The position numbers and the translations under genes are program-made. The notes beneath the pieces were generated by a model that had not been told where the DNA came from, made no database searches, and saw nothing but the letters and a program-made list of their open reading frames with translations. Shown here one piece after another: positions 46,162 through 55,438 of a stretch of DNA of 64,000 nt. The stretch is from Aequorivita vitellina (GTDB taxonomy: Bacteria > Bacteroidota > Bacteroidia > Flavobacteriales > Flavobacteriaceae): NCBI RefSeq assembly GCF_022008365.1, contig NZ_JAIRBA010000005.1:62001-126000 (forward strand). The letters run 5' to 3'. Numbering within the stretch: the stretch's first letter is position 1; every line of letters starts with the position of its first letter.

Positions 46162-46995
46162 TCAATTCATTGTAAACGGATATTCTTGGCCGTTATAAAT
46201 AAATACAGCCATATTATCGCATTCCCCATCGCCAAAATCAATTATGGCTGTTAGCCCATCTTGGGTTATTTGAAGACGTCCATCGACCACAAAAGGACAC
46301 GAGGTTTTAGAAATTAAAGTTTCGGTAACTTCTCCATTACGTGTAAATCCGTTTGTAAACTCGGTTTGCCAATTTCCTGTTACGTGGTAAACATTATCTA
46401 TCCAAGTGCCGGTGCCTACACCTGCTACCCATTCAGAAATTCGTGTTCCATTTCGTGTAGCCGTAACTGTAGTGTTTGGGAAACTCACGGTAATATTTTC
46501 GGTAAGCGTGGCTTGTGGATTATCATTTTGATTTGCTATTTCATATAAAATACTGCCACCGCCACCTACACCATTTCCATTAAATATAAAATCTTGGAGG
46601 CTGTATTCAACGGTATAACTTCCTGAAATAAGAGGGCCGTATTCTAAAAATATCTTGCCAGAAACCACATTCCCATTATTTAAAGTGCAAGAATCGCCAA
46701 AGTCTAATAAAATGGTAAATATATTGCCTTGGTTTCCAACTGTAATTTCAACACAAGTTGGAAAGAGTGAATTTTGAGTAATACCTCGACCTCCGGTTTC
46801 ATTTTCAACAAATGCTTGTTGTATAATGTTAAATGTACCTTCGGCTACATTATCGGTTTTTGCAGCTCTCATGGAATTGTCTGAGGAAAAATTAACTTCT
46901 TCTGAAGGATTATTCTCCTCTTTATCGCAACTTGTAAACAGGAAGAAACCCATTGTAAAAAAGGCTACAATTAATTTAGAAGGGATGTTTTTCAT
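46162..46995 (-). CDS. Lipoprotein of unknown function
   Basis: A 277-residue lipoprotein with lipobox LFTSC. I chose the ATG at 46995 (MKNIPSKL); the in-frame ATG 13 codons upstream adds only a poor N-terminus. I do not recognise the family. It shows a two-fold pattern: VEITV...ILLDFGDSC with a following strand at about residues 90-130, and LQITQDGLTAIIDFGDGEC near the C-terminus. The middle is beta-rich. It is convergent with accD. Confidence 0.7.
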   Translation of the reverse strand: MKNIPSKLIVAFFTMGFFLFTSCDKEENNPSEEVNFSSDNSMRAAKTDNVAEGTFNIIQQAFVENETGGRGITQNSLFPTCVEITVGNQGNIFTILLDFGDSCTLNNGNVVSGKIFLEYGPLISGSYTVEYSLQDFIFNGNGVGGGGSILYEIANQNDNPQATLTENITVSFPNTTVTATRNGTRISEWVAGVGTGTWIDNVYHVTGNWQTEFTNGFTRNGEVTETLISKTSCPFVVDGRLQITQDGLTAIIDFGDGECDNMAVFIYNGQEYPFTMN

Positions 46996-47102
46996 AAATT
47001 TGATATTTAGAAGTTTAGACACATATAACGCCAAAAAGTTGCAATAAATATATATTGATGTAATTTTTTATTTGAAACACATCTAATTCAAATTCAATTT
47101 TG

Positions 47103-47110
47103 TACTTTTG
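47103..47110 (+). promoter_or_regulatory. Bacteroidota -7 box for rpsO
   Basis: TACTTTTG matches TAnnTTTG exactly, 57 bases before the ATG at 47168. Confidence 0.55.
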
Positions 47111-47167
47111 CGGCCTTGATTATCAAAATGGTAGTCAGTACATAAAAATCATTTTAACAATATTGGC

Positions 47168-47437
47168 ATGTATTTATCCACAGAAGAAAAAGAAAAAATT
47201 TTCGCCAAACACGGAAAATCTAAGACTGACACAGGTTCAGCAGAAGGACAGATTGCGTTATTCACCTACCGCATTGAGCATTTAACAAAACACCTAAAAG
47301 CAAATCACAAGGACTACAACACAGAGCGTTCTTTGGTAATGTTAGTAGGTAAAAGAAGAGCTCTTTTAGATTATTTAATCAAAAAAGACATTCTTCGTTA
47401 CCGTGCTATCGTGAAAGAATTAGGATTACGTAAGTAA
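47168..47437 (+). CDS. rpsO: 30S ribosomal protein S15
   Basis: An 89-residue protein that binds the central domain of 16S rRNA. YLSTEEKEKIFAKHG, TGSAEGQIALFTYRI and DYNTERSLVMLVGKRRALLDYL are S15 hallmarks; length is normal. The adjacency to pnp is conserved across bacteria. A strong terminator follows within 10 bases, so most transcripts should end before pnp. Confidence 0.98.
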   Translation: MYLSTEEKEKIFAKHGKSKTDTGSAEGQIALFTYRIEHLTKHLKANHKDYNTERSLVMLVGKRRALLDYLIKKDILRYRAIVKELGLRK

Positions 47438-47444
47438 TATTTTT

Positions 47445-47474
47445 AAAGGGCTCTTTTTTGAGCCCTTTTTAATT
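47445..47474 (+). terminator. Terminator after rpsO
   Basis: AAAGGGCTC and GAGCCCTTT form a 9-base stem with a TTTTTT loop, followed by a T-run. Confidence 0.9.
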
Positions 47475-47548
47475 CTTATAAATCTTTTTATTATTTTTAA
47501 TTTGAAAGATTTTTTATTATAATTTAAAAGTGGCACTTTTGTGTCAAG

Positions 47549-47700
47549 CCCGAGTTACTTCGGGAAACTGCTTCAAGTAAATTTTGGCAGCTATACAGAA
47601 AAGCTACCCTTAAGTTTTTCATTGGTCAATCACAACAACACAACAACACTACGGCTGACGTTCAGCTGTTGACCATTATTAACCGTACGCTATAGCGTAC
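47549..47700 (+). promoter_or_regulatory. Structured 5' leader of pnp
   Basis: Several inverted repeats precede pnp: CCCGA/TCGGG (47549-47553 with 47560-47564), a long-range pair TGGTCAA/TTGACCA (47623-47629 with 47669-47675) enclosing a CAACAACA-rich loop and the hairpin GCTGA-CGT-TCAGC (47654-47666), and a 16-base palindrome GTACGCTATAGCGTAC (47685-47700) ending 14 bases before the ATG. In E. coli, PNPase autoregulates through a leader hairpin; a similar role here is inferred. Confidence 0.45.
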
Positions 47701-47714
47701 AAAATGAAAAACAC

Positions 47715-49949
47715 ATGATACCTAAAGTATTTAAAGAGGTCATAGACCTTGGCGATGGTAGAGAAATCACCCTCGAAACCGGGAAATTAGCAAAGCAAGC
47801 CCACGGTTCTGTAGTAGTACAATCCGGAAAATGTATGCTACTTTGTACCGTAGTTTCAAATTACGAACAAAAAGATTTAGATTTTTTACCATTAACGGTA
47901 GATTATCGCGAAAAATTTGCAGCTTCGGGTCGTTACCCAGGTGGTTTCTTTAAAAGAGAAGCAAGACCCAGCGACGGCGAAGTATTAACAATGCGATTGG
48001 TGGACCGCGTTTTGCGCCCACTTTTTCCAAAAGATTATCACTCCGAAACACAAGTTATGATTCAATTAATGAGTCATGATGACGATGTAATGCCAGATGC
48101 TATGGCAGGTTTGGCGGCTTCTGCAGCAATCCAACTTTCAGATTTTCCTTTTGAATGTGCAATTTCTGAAGCACGCGTAGGACGAGTAAACGGCGAATTT
48201 GTAATCAACCCATCTAGAGCTCAATTAGAAGAGTCTGACATCGATATGGTGATTGGTGCTTCCATTGATTCTGTAATGATGGTTGAAGGTGAGATGAAGG
48301 AGATTAGCGAAGAAGAAATGGTTGAGGCCATTAAATTTGCCCACGAACACATTAAAAAACAATGCGAGGCCCAAATAAGATTGGCCGAGGCCGTTGGAAG
48401 AAAAACAGTACGCGAATACGAGCCTGAACGCGAAGATGAAGACTTAAAGAAAAAAGTGCACGATATGGCATACGATAAAGTATATGCCGTAGCACAATCT
48501 GCTTCAGCGAAGCACGAACGTACCGACGCTTTTTCAGCAATTAAAGAAGAAATAAAAGCTACATTTTCTGAAGAAGAATTAGAAGATTTTGGCGATTTAA
48601 TTTCAAGATACTATTACAAAGCAGAAAAAGAAGCCGTTCGCGATCTTACCTTAAATGAAGGATTGCGTTTGGATGGAAGAAAAACAGACGAGATTCGCCC
48701 AATATGGTGCGAGGTTGATTATTTACCTTCTGTTCACGGATCGGCAATTTTTACACGTGGAGAAACACAAGCTTTGGCAACCGTTACATTGGGAACTTCG
48801 CGCGAAGCAAACCAAATAGACATGCCATCTTATGAAGGCGAAGAAACGTTCTACCTTCATTACAACTTCCCTCCTTTCTCAACTGGAGAAGCCCGCCCAA
48901 TTCGCGGAACATCGCGTAGAGAAGTGGGTCACGGAAACTTGGCACAAAGAGCATTAAAGGGAATGATTCCTGCAGATTGCCCTTATACAGTACGTGTAGT
49001 TTCAGAGGTTTTAGAATCTAATGGTTCTTCTTCTATGGCAACAGTTTGTTCGGGAACAATGGCGCTTATGGATGCTGGGGTTCAATTAAAAAAACCAGTT
49101 TCTGGAATTGCAATGGGATTAATTTCTGATGCTGAATCTGGAAAATACGCAGTGCTTTCAGATATTTTAGGTGATGAAGATCACTTAGGCGATATGGACT
49201 TTAAAGTAACTGGTACTGCAGACGGAATTACGGCTTGCCAGATGGATATAAAAGTAAAAGGTCTGTCGTACGAAATTTTGGTAAATGCTTTAAAACAAGC
49301 TGCTGATGGAAGACTTCACATCTTAGACAAATTAGTTGAAACCATAGCTGAACCAAATTCAGATGTGAAACCTCACGCACCAAAAATGGTTACCGTTACT
49401 ATTCCTAATGAATATATTGGCGCATTAATTGGGCCAGGTGGAAAAGTTATTCAGGAGCTTCAAAAAGCTACTAAAACAACAATTGTTATCAATGAAGATC
49501 CAGTTACCGAAGAAGGTATTGTAGAAATTCTTGGAACAAACCAAGAAGGTATTGATGCAGTCTTGGCGCGTATTGATTCGCTTACTTTTAAACCAGAAGT
49601 TGGTAATTCGTACAAAGTGAAAGTTATTAAAATGCTCGACTTTGGCGCGGTTGTAGAATATTTAGATGCGCCCGGAAACGAGAACTTACTACACGTAAGT
49701 GAACTCGCTTGGGAACGCACAGAAAACGTAACAGATGTAGTAAACATGGGCGACGTTTTTGAAGTAAAATTCTTAGGGTTCGATCCAAGAACGAAGAAAG
49801 AGAAAGTTTCGAGAAAAGCGTTATTAGATAAACCGGAAGGTTACAAAGAGCGCGCACCACGCGACAATAATCGAAGTGGAAACCGTGATAATCGTGGGCG
49901 AGATAACCGCAACCGTGATAATCGCGACAGAGACCGAAAAAGAGATTAA
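47715..49949 (+). CDS. pnp: Polynucleotide phosphorylase
   Basis: A 744-residue phosphorolytic 3'-5' exoribonuclease. Two RNase PH cores (about 10-230 and 315-545) flank an all-helical linker; the second holds [20 protein letters not shown] and [19 protein letters not shown] domain follows ([20 protein letters not shown]-type segment at about 558) and then an S1 domain (about 630-700). The last ~30 residues are an unusual Arg/Asn/Asp-rich tail with DNR/RDN repeats. It lies downstream of rpsO with a structured leader. Confidence 0.97.
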   Translation: MIPKVFKEVIDLGDGREITLETGKLAKQAHGSVVVQSGKCMLLCTVVSNYEQKDLDFLPLTVDYREKFAASGRYPGGFFKREARPSDGEVLTMRLVDRVLRPLFPKDYHSETQVMIQLMSHDDDVMPDAMAGLAASAAIQLSDFPFECAISEARVGRVNGEFVINPSRAQLEESDIDMVIGASIDSVMMVEGEMKEISEEEMVEAIKFAHEHIKKQCEAQIRLAEAVGRKTVREYEPEREDEDLKKKVHDMAYDKVYAVAQSASAKHERTDAFSAIKEEIKATFSEEELEDFGDLISRYYYKAEKEAVRDLTLNEGLRLDGRKTDEIRPIWCEVDYLPSVHGSAIFTRGETQALATVTLGTSREANQIDMPSYEGEETFYLHYNFPPFSTGEARPIRGTSRREVGHGNLAQRALKGMIPADCPYTVRVVSEVLESNGSSSMATVCSGTMALMDAGVQLKKPVSGIAMGLISDAESGKYAVLSDILGDEDHLGDMDFKVTGTADGITACQMDIKVKGLSYEILVNALKQAADGRLHILDKLVETIAEPNSDVKPHAPKMVTVTIPNEYIGALIGPGGKVIQELQKATKTTIVINEDPVTEEGIVEILGTNQEGIDAVLARIDSLTFKPEVGNSYKVKVIKMLDFGAVVEYLDAPGNENLLHVSELAWERTENVTDVVNMGDVFEVKFLGFDPRTKKEKVSRKALLDKPEGYKERAPRDNNRSGNRDNRGRDNRNRDNRDRDRKRD

Positions 49950-49969
49950 CTATCTTTTTAAATATTTAG

Positions 49970-49999
49970 AAAACGCCTTCAGAAATGAGGGCGTTTTTT
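49970..49999 (+). terminator. Terminator after pnp
   Basis: AAACGCCTTCA and TGAGGGCGTTT form an 11-base stem (one G-T pair) closed by a GAAA tetraloop, then a T-run. Confidence 0.9.
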
Positions 50000-50424
50000 G
50001 CTTTTATAGATTCGGCACTTATTTCCCGATAACTCTAAAAACAGAAAGCAAATAAACAATGATTGTTAATACAGCACTAATTAAATCCCCCTACCTCGAT
50101 TACAAACATTAAATCGACTCCCGATGAATTAGACTCAATAAAAGATTTTAAAGAAATAAAATAGTGCAAGCGGTAAAAATTTATAATTAACTTTTTTCAA
50201 AATTGATAGCTAGCCCTCGCTTTATGCCATAATTACCGAAATATGGCAAGATGCGCAAAACTGTCACCTTCGTGGTTTTAAGCGAAAAATTATAAAAAAT
50301 AGCGCTCAAGCACTTCATATAGTGCGTTAACAGTGGGTTTTACTTATCATTTCTGAATTAAATATAATTTACGGCCATCTCGCATAGTACTTGCACCCTA
50401 TTAGGCATAACAATAAAACAAATT
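50000..50424 (+). other. Long intergenic region upstream of proC
   Basis: These 425 bases carry no convincing ORF or tRNA. A small hairpin GCACT-TCATAT-AGTGC lies near 50310-50325. No exact TAnnTTTG box is visible near proC; CATAGTACTTG at about 50384-50394 is the closest. The purpose of the long spacer is unclear. Confidence 0.4.
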
Positions 50425-51225
50425 ATGAAAGTACTAGTAATTGGCGCAGGAAACATGGGGTTAACGTATGCGGAAGGCATGGCAAAGTCGCCACTGTTAA
50501 ATCGCAGAAATTTAATGATTTACGATGTTTCTGAAGAAAAGATTTCAAGTTTAGGGAAAATTTCTCACTTTGATGTTTTTGAGAGTTTGGAAGAATGTCT
50601 TCCCAAAGCCGACATCATTTTTATAGCGGTAAAGCCATACCACAGCGATGATTTATTTCAGAAAATGAAACCAATGGTTAAACCCGATCAGGTATTTATT
50701 TCGCTTATGGCGGGAGTAACTATTGAAACCATTCAGAAAAGTTTAGAAGTAAAAAAAGTAGTGCGCGCAATGCCTAACCTACCAGCAAAAGTAGGTTTGG
50801 GTGTAACTTCATTTACCGAAGCAAAAGAAATTAGTCGCGTAGAACTTTTGATGGTTCGCAATCTTTTAGACACGACTGGCGAGGCTATTCACGTGGCAAA
50901 CGAAAACTTTATAAATGCTTCCACAGGTATTTCGGGCAGCGGTCCGGCGTATGTATTCTATTTTATGCAATCTATGATGGAAGCGGCTCTAAAAATGGGC
51001 TTCTCCCAAAATGATTCAAAAGTGTTGGTAACCCAAACTTTTGAAGGCGCAGTAAAACTTTTTACCGAATCTGACCTGTCACCAAATAGCTGGATGGATA
51101 TGGTAGCCTCTAAAGGCGGAACAACACGAGCAGCACTAGATTCCATGGAAGACAATAATGTAAAAGAATTAATTAAAGAAGCTGCGTATGCAGCATTTAA
51201 CAGAGCAACAGAATTAGGACAATAA
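50425..51225 (+). CDS. proC: Pyrroline-5-carboxylate reductase
   Basis: A 266-residue NAD(P)H-dependent reductase for the last step of proline synthesis. VIGAGNMGLTYAEGM is the dinucleotide loop; FIAVKPYH, VVRAMPNLPAKVGLG and ASTGISGSGPAYVFYFMQSM (P5C binding) follow, with the C-terminal MVASKGGTTRAALDSM. It is first in a proC-proB-proA operon with short gaps (26 and 24 bases). Confidence 0.97.
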   Translation: MKVLVIGAGNMGLTYAEGMAKSPLLNRRNLMIYDVSEEKISSLGKISHFDVFESLEECLPKADIIFIAVKPYHSDDLFQKMKPMVKPDQVFISLMAGVTIETIQKSLEVKKVVRAMPNLPAKVGLGVTSFTEAKEISRVELLMVRNLLDTTGEAIHVANENFINASTGISGSGPAYVFYFMQSMMEAALKMGFSQNDSKVLVTQTFEGAVKLFTESDLSPNSWMDMVASKGGTTRAALDSMEDNNVKELIKEAAYAAFNRATELGQ

Positions 51226-51251
51226 AAACCGAAATAGAAAAGATAGAAAAT

Positions 51252-52019
51252 ATGAATAATAAGCGAGTGGTTATAAAAGTAGGAACCAACGTTATGACAA
51301 ATAAAGACAACCGTATTGTAGGACCCATTCTCGATGAGTTGGTACGGCAAATCGCAGCATTATACGAAGATGGTTACGCCCCGGTGTTGGTATCTTCGGG
51401 ATCTGCAATTGCAGGAATGGAGGTACTTGGCGAGTGTCTTGCAAAAGACGATGCCACCCGAAGGCAAATATATTCTTCGGTGGGGCAACCTAGAATGATG
51501 AGGCATTATTATAGCCTCTTCCACGATCACGGAATGCGTTGTGCACAAATTCTAGCAACAAAACGCGATTTTACGCCGGGGAAACACCGCGAAAATATGA
51601 TTAACTGTTATGAAGGTCTTATTGCTGAAGGGATTGTACCCATCGCAAATGAAGACGATGCAGTTTCATTAACCATGTCTATGTTTAGCGATAACGACGA
51701 GTTAGCAAGCCTCGTTGCCGAACTGATCGATGCCGATGCCTTGGTAATTTTAACCGATACCGATGGGCTTTATACCGGTCATCCAGATGACGACGATTCA
51801 GAAAAGTTAAGTGAAGTGCATCACGAAGAAGCGGTTGAGCATTTTGTTCAGCAGTCTAATAAAGGCGAAGGTGAAGGCCGGGGTGGTATGAAATCTAAGT
51901 TGAAAATAGCCAAGCAAACTGCTAAGAAAAAAATTCCTACTTATATCGCAAATGGAAAACGTAAAAACGTAATTGTAGATCTTTTAAGTGGAAAAGATTT
52001 AGGAACAAAATTTTATTAA
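51252..52019 (+). CDS. proB: Glutamate 5-kinase (without PUA domain)
   Basis: A 255-residue amino-acid kinase catalysing the first step of proline synthesis. VVIKVGTNVMTNKDN, VLVSSGSAIAGME, PIANEDDAVSL, FSDNDELASLVAELIDAD and LTDTDGLYTGHP mark the fold, and GRGGMKSKLKIAKQ the end of the active site. The C-terminal PUA domain present in E. coli ProB is absent, so this is the short form. It lies between proC and proA. Confidence 0.96.
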   Translation: MNNKRVVIKVGTNVMTNKDNRIVGPILDELVRQIAALYEDGYAPVLVSSGSAIAGMEVLGECLAKDDATRRQIYSSVGQPRMMRHYYSLFHDHGMRCAQILATKRDFTPGKHRENMINCYEGLIAEGIVPIANEDDAVSLTMSMFSDNDELASLVAELIDADALVILTDTDGLYTGHPDDDDSEKLSEVHHEEAVEHFVQQSNKGEGEGRGGMKSKLKIAKQTAKKKIPTYIANGKRKNVIVDLLSGKDLGTKFY

Positions 52020-52043
52020 TAAATAAGTTAAACAGAAAAGAAT

Positions 52044-53243
52044 ATGAAGTTGATAAATGAAAAATTAAAAAATAATGTGTTAGCGTCTATGATGACTATT
52101 ATAGATAAAAACCGAGAAACATTATTAAGCGCAAACAAAAAAGATTTGGATGCCTTTCAAAAAGACGATCAGGCATTATACGATAGGCTGGTTGTAAATG
52201 ACGCCAAAATTGATGAAATGATTAATGCCATTTCAGAAGTTAAAAATCAAACAGACCCTGTTAGCAAAGAAATTAGCAGGCGAGAGTTAGATAACGGACT
52301 TAAAATAATCAATAAAACGGCCCCCTTTGGCACGATTATGATTATCTACGAATCGAGACCTGACGTAACAATTGAAGCTGCTGTTTTAGCTTTTAAAGCG
52401 AATAATAAAATTCTACTTAAAGGTGGAAAAGAGGCTTATCACAGCAATAAAATTTTAGTGAAGTTCTGGCACGATGCATTGCGTGCAAATAATCTTGAAA
52501 CAGATTGGATTAAAATGCTAGAGCTAAATCGCGAAGAAACGCAGGCGTTTTTGAAAAATCCAACGGAGCCAATTGATTTAATTGTTCCGCGCGGGGGAGA
52601 AAGATTGATTCAGTTTGTAAAAGAAAATGCAAGTTGTGCAGTATTAGTTAGCGGTCGCGGCAACAATTTTTTATACGTAGCCGAAGATGCCGATTGGAAA
52701 AAAACACTCGAAGTAATTATAAATGCAAAGACCGATAAAATTTCAGGTTGTAACGCTTTGGATAAAGTTTTAATTGACAAGCATATTCCGAATTATGAGG
52801 CTAAACTGAATGAGTTAAAAGAAGTGCTCGAAGCTTCAAAAGTGAATATTATTGTAGATTCTGAAGTTAAAAAAACGCTTTCTTCTACCACAGAAATAGA
52901 AAACGAAGCCATTTGGTTTGAAGAATTTTTAGCAATGAAAATTGCCATTGGCGCCGTAGAAAATATGGATGAAGCTATTTCAAAAATAAACAAATACAGC
53001 GGCGGTCATTCAAGTGCAATTTTAACTGAAAGCACTGAAAAAGCTGCTCATTTTATGGAGAATATTGACAGCGCTGCTGTTTACCACAACGCTTCCACCC
53101 GGTTTACAGATGGCGGGCAAATGGGCGTTGGCGCCGAATTAGCGATTAGTACAGATAAACTTCATCACAGAGGTCCGTTAGGTTTAAAACAACTAGTAAC
53201 AAATAAATACTATGTTTACGGCGATGGCCACGTACGAGTTTAA
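52044..53243 (+). CDS. proA: Glutamate-5-semialdehyde dehydrogenase (gamma-glutamyl phosphate reductase)
   Basis: A 399-residue NADPH-dependent reductase for the second step of proline synthesis. FGTIMIIYESRPDVTIEAA and ILLKGGKEAYHSN are family motifs; KISGCNALDKVLIDK contains the catalytic cysteine, and VYHNASTRFTDGGQMGVGAE the C-terminal signature. It is last in the proC-B-A operon and ends at a terminator. Confidence 0.97.
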   Translation: MKLINEKLKNNVLASMMTIIDKNRETLLSANKKDLDAFQKDDQALYDRLVVNDAKIDEMINAISEVKNQTDPVSKEISRRELDNGLKIINKTAPFGTIMIIYESRPDVTIEAAVLAFKANNKILLKGGKEAYHSNKILVKFWHDALRANNLETDWIKMLELNREETQAFLKNPTEPIDLIVPRGGERLIQFVKENASCAVLVSGRGNNFLYVAEDADWKKTLEVIINAKTDKISGCNALDKVLIDKHIPNYEAKLNELKEVLEASKVNIIVDSEVKKTLSSTTEIENEAIWFEEFLAMKIAIGAVENMDEAISKINKYSGGHSSAILTESTEKAAHFMENIDSAAVYHNASTRFTDGGQMGVGAELAISTDKLHHRGPLGLKQLVTNKYYVYGDGHVRV

Positions 53244-53290
53244 AAAATGACTTAGGACGATAGAACATACCTTTTAGAACACGTTTAACG

Positions 53291-53327
53291 ACGCCTTCAT
53301 TTAATATTTCAGATGGGGGCGTTTTTT
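53291..53327 (+). terminator. Terminator after proA
   Basis: ACGCCTTCAT and ATGGGGGCGT form a 10-base stem using two G-T pairs, followed by TTTTTT. Confidence 0.75.
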
Positions 53328-53407
53328 AATATTACAATTATATTGCTAGTAAACGCAACCTTTTTAAAATAGGCAGACTATAGGGAAACAACTTAATTGT
53401 AAATTTC

Positions 53408-54439
53408 ATGAAAATATTATGCTACAGCCTGCTGCTTTTAGTACCGTTTCTATTTTCTTGTGAAGATGAGCCTATTAGCAAAGCAGATCCTTCAAAAGTT
53501 ATTCAGGTAAATTCTGAACTTTATAATTTAATTGAACGAGCAGCAGGAAACGATTTTGAAAACGAACTAACTTGTATAGATTTTAACTACGCTTTCACTT
53601 TAGTAATCTATAATGAAGAAATGGACATTATAGGCTACCAAGTTATAAAAAGTGATATTGAATTTAGCGAGTTTTTAGCTACCTTAGAAGAAGGACAATC
53701 CATCAGTTTAAGTTACCCAATTACAAGCATTTTAGATAGCGGCGAACCATACGTAATTAATAATAAGGAAGAATTAAAAGAAGCTATTGATATGTGTTTG
53801 GAAGCAGATACAATTACAACTTGCAATAACATTCTTACCGAAACTACTTGCCTTTGGAGGATAAACTATCTGGACGGGCCAAATAATGATTACGACGGCT
53901 CTTATTTTAATGTGAGCAATACTGGCAATGTGGGGCTATACTTTAAAGATAACGTGTACGCCGGTACTTGGATTAGCTATTTTATTGAAGACGAATTACA
54001 TCTAAACATCTTTGTAATTGGCGATGAAAGCGTGAGTGACCATTGGAATTTTGATTGGAAAGTAGTCAGTTTTAACGAAACCCAAATGGAAATCACCAAT
54101 GGCATTGACCGCTTTTTACTCACCAAGGAATGCTCCGAACCCTGCAAGAAATTTTTATTTGAAGAATGTGAAATTCGACCCGATTCCGGAAGGGCCATGT
54201 TTGATTTAGAAAGTTATTTTGAATGCTTTTTCCCACTTACAGGAATTTCGAATCCGGCAACGGTAGTAACAAGCTATTTTGAAACTTACGAAGATATGAT
54301 GGCAGGCACCCACCCTATTGAAAATTTACACTACGAAAACACTATAAACCCTCAAGTTATTTATATTAGATTTGACGATGTGAATACAGGAGAGATGGTT
54401 ACTTATTTACCAATAATTTTAAAAGCGATTAACTGTTAA
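53408..54439 (+). CDS. Lipoprotein of unknown function with a flavobacterial adhesin-type end segment
   Basis: A 343-residue lipoprotein (lipobox LFSC at about residue 18). I do not recognise a catalytic family. The first ~130 residues are helix/strand mixed with FNYAFTLVIYNEE; a middle part has a cysteine pair and YDGSYFNVSNTGNVGLYF, resembling lipocalin-like small-ligand domains. The last ~75 residues (VTSYFETYEDMMAGTHPIEN, then NPQVIYIRFDDVNTGEM) look like one copy of the Ig-like unit repeated in very large flavobacterial surface proteins. It is followed by a second lipoprotein after 11 bases. Confidence 0.65.
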   Translation: MKILCYSLLLLVPFLFSCEDEPISKADPSKVIQVNSELYNLIERAAGNDFENELTCIDFNYAFTLVIYNEEMDIIGYQVIKSDIEFSEFLATLEEGQSISLSYPITSILDSGEPYVINNKEELKEAIDMCLEADTITTCNNILTETTCLWRINYLDGPNNDYDGSYFNVSNTGNVGLYFKDNVYAGTWISYFIEDELHLNIFVIGDESVSDHWNFDWKVVSFNETQMEITNGIDRFLLTKECSEPCKKFLFEECEIRPDSGRAMFDLESYFECFFPLTGISNPATVVTSYFETYEDMMAGTHPIENLHYENTINPQVIYIRFDDVNTGEMVTYLPIILKAINC

Positions 54440-54450
54440 CACCTACAATT

Positions 54451-54849
54451 ATGAAAATCAATTTCTTAAGTATTTTATTGATTTCGACACTATTATTTTT
54501 CTCCTGTTCAAACGATGATGATAGTTCTCGGAATGAAGAAATTCTTCAAAATTCTTGCGAATTGAAACAAGGGAATTCAAAATATACCGAATGTTGCCTG
54601 GAAGGACCATTAAAAGTTAAACCGGGAAATACATTTTATGCCTCCTTCACTTCAACCTATATAAATCCAGAATTTAGTTGGGAGGTCTTAGGCGGTTCAC
54701 TTGAAATTATTGAAGGAGGAAATTCTGCAAGAGCAAAATTTAAGGCAAAGCCAGATTTTGTACGTGATACGCTTCTTGGCATTTCACAGCTTAATACGCC
54801 AAATGGAATCATGATATGTTCCGATTTGATAGTTATAACCTCTGAATAA
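54451..54849 (+). CDS. Small lipoprotein with PKD-like segment
   Basis: A 132-residue lipoprotein: lipobox LFFSC (Cys19), an acidic NDDDSS linker, a four-cysteine region (residues 36-50 and one near the end), and a PKD-like strand pattern (FSWEVLGGSLEIIEGGNSARAKFK, seen in pieces from residue 74). The family is unknown. It is probably co-transcribed with the lipoprotein before it and possibly with the ECF sigma gene that starts 31 bases after it. Confidence 0.65.
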   Translation: MKINFLSILLISTLLFFSCSNDDDSSRNEEILQNSCELKQGNSKYTECCLEGPLKVKPGNTFYASFTSTYINPEFSWEVLGGSLEIIEGGNSARAKFKAKPDFVRDTLLGISQLNTPNGIMICSDLIVITSE

Positions 54850-54880
54850 GCAATAATAATTTGACCACTTTTTTCTAATA

Positions 54881-55435
54881 TTGGTGTATTTGAAAATAGA
54901 AGAATTAATAAAACTGTGTATTAAAAACGACCGGAAAGCTCAAAACGAACTATTCCGGAAGTACAAGGATACCCTTTTCTTTATTTCGCTGAAATATTGC
55001 AGAAACGAGGTTGATGCCGAAGATAATTTACACGATGCTTTTATAACCATTTTTCAAAAGATTAAAACGTATAAAAATAAAGGTTCTTTTGAAGGTTGGA
55101 TGAAGCGCATAACCATTTATAAAGCTATTGATAAATACAAAGTCAGTAAGCCTGTAAACATTGAAATAAATAACGACCTACTTGAAGAGACAGTTGAAAT
55201 TGAAGCGGATTTAAAAATTTCACTGAACGAAATTTTACAACTAATTCAAGACCTGCCAGATCAATACCGGCTTGTATTTAACCTGTATCAAATGGACGGA
55301 TTTTCGCATAAGGAAATTGCTTCGTTATTGAATATTTCCGAAGGCACCTCCAAATCTAATTACCACCGAGCAAAACTTATTTTACGCGAAAAAATAGTTG
55401 CAATTAAACAATCTCTTAATCCAAAAGCACACTAA
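54881..55435 (+). CDS. ECF-type RNA polymerase sigma factor
   Basis: A 184-residue sigma-70 family factor with regions 2 and 4 only. Region 2 is seen in YKDTLFFISLKYCRNEVDAEDNLHDAFITIF and W-containing GSFEGWMKRI; region 4 is the helix-turn-helix LPDQYRLVFNLYQMDGFSHKEIASLL followed by NISEGTSKSNYHRAK. Alternative starts TTG 54881, GTG 54884 and TTG 54890 are all in frame; the last gives LKIEELIKLC and is equally likely. A single-helix membrane protein follows after 3 bases. Confidence 0.9.
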   Translation: MVYLKIEELIKLCIKNDRKAQNELFRKYKDTLFFISLKYCRNEVDAEDNLHDAFITIFQKIKTYKNKGSFEGWMKRITIYKAIDKYKVSKPVNIEINNDLLEETVEIEADLKISLNEILQLIQDLPDQYRLVFNLYQMDGFSHKEIASLLNISEGTSKSNYHRAKLILREKIVAIKQSLNPKAH

Positions 55436-55438
55436 ATA

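Noticed and set aside
47100-47285. ORF overlapping the start of rpsO in another frame
   Set aside because: It runs through the rpsO promoter box and into rpsO; S15 is certain in its own frame.
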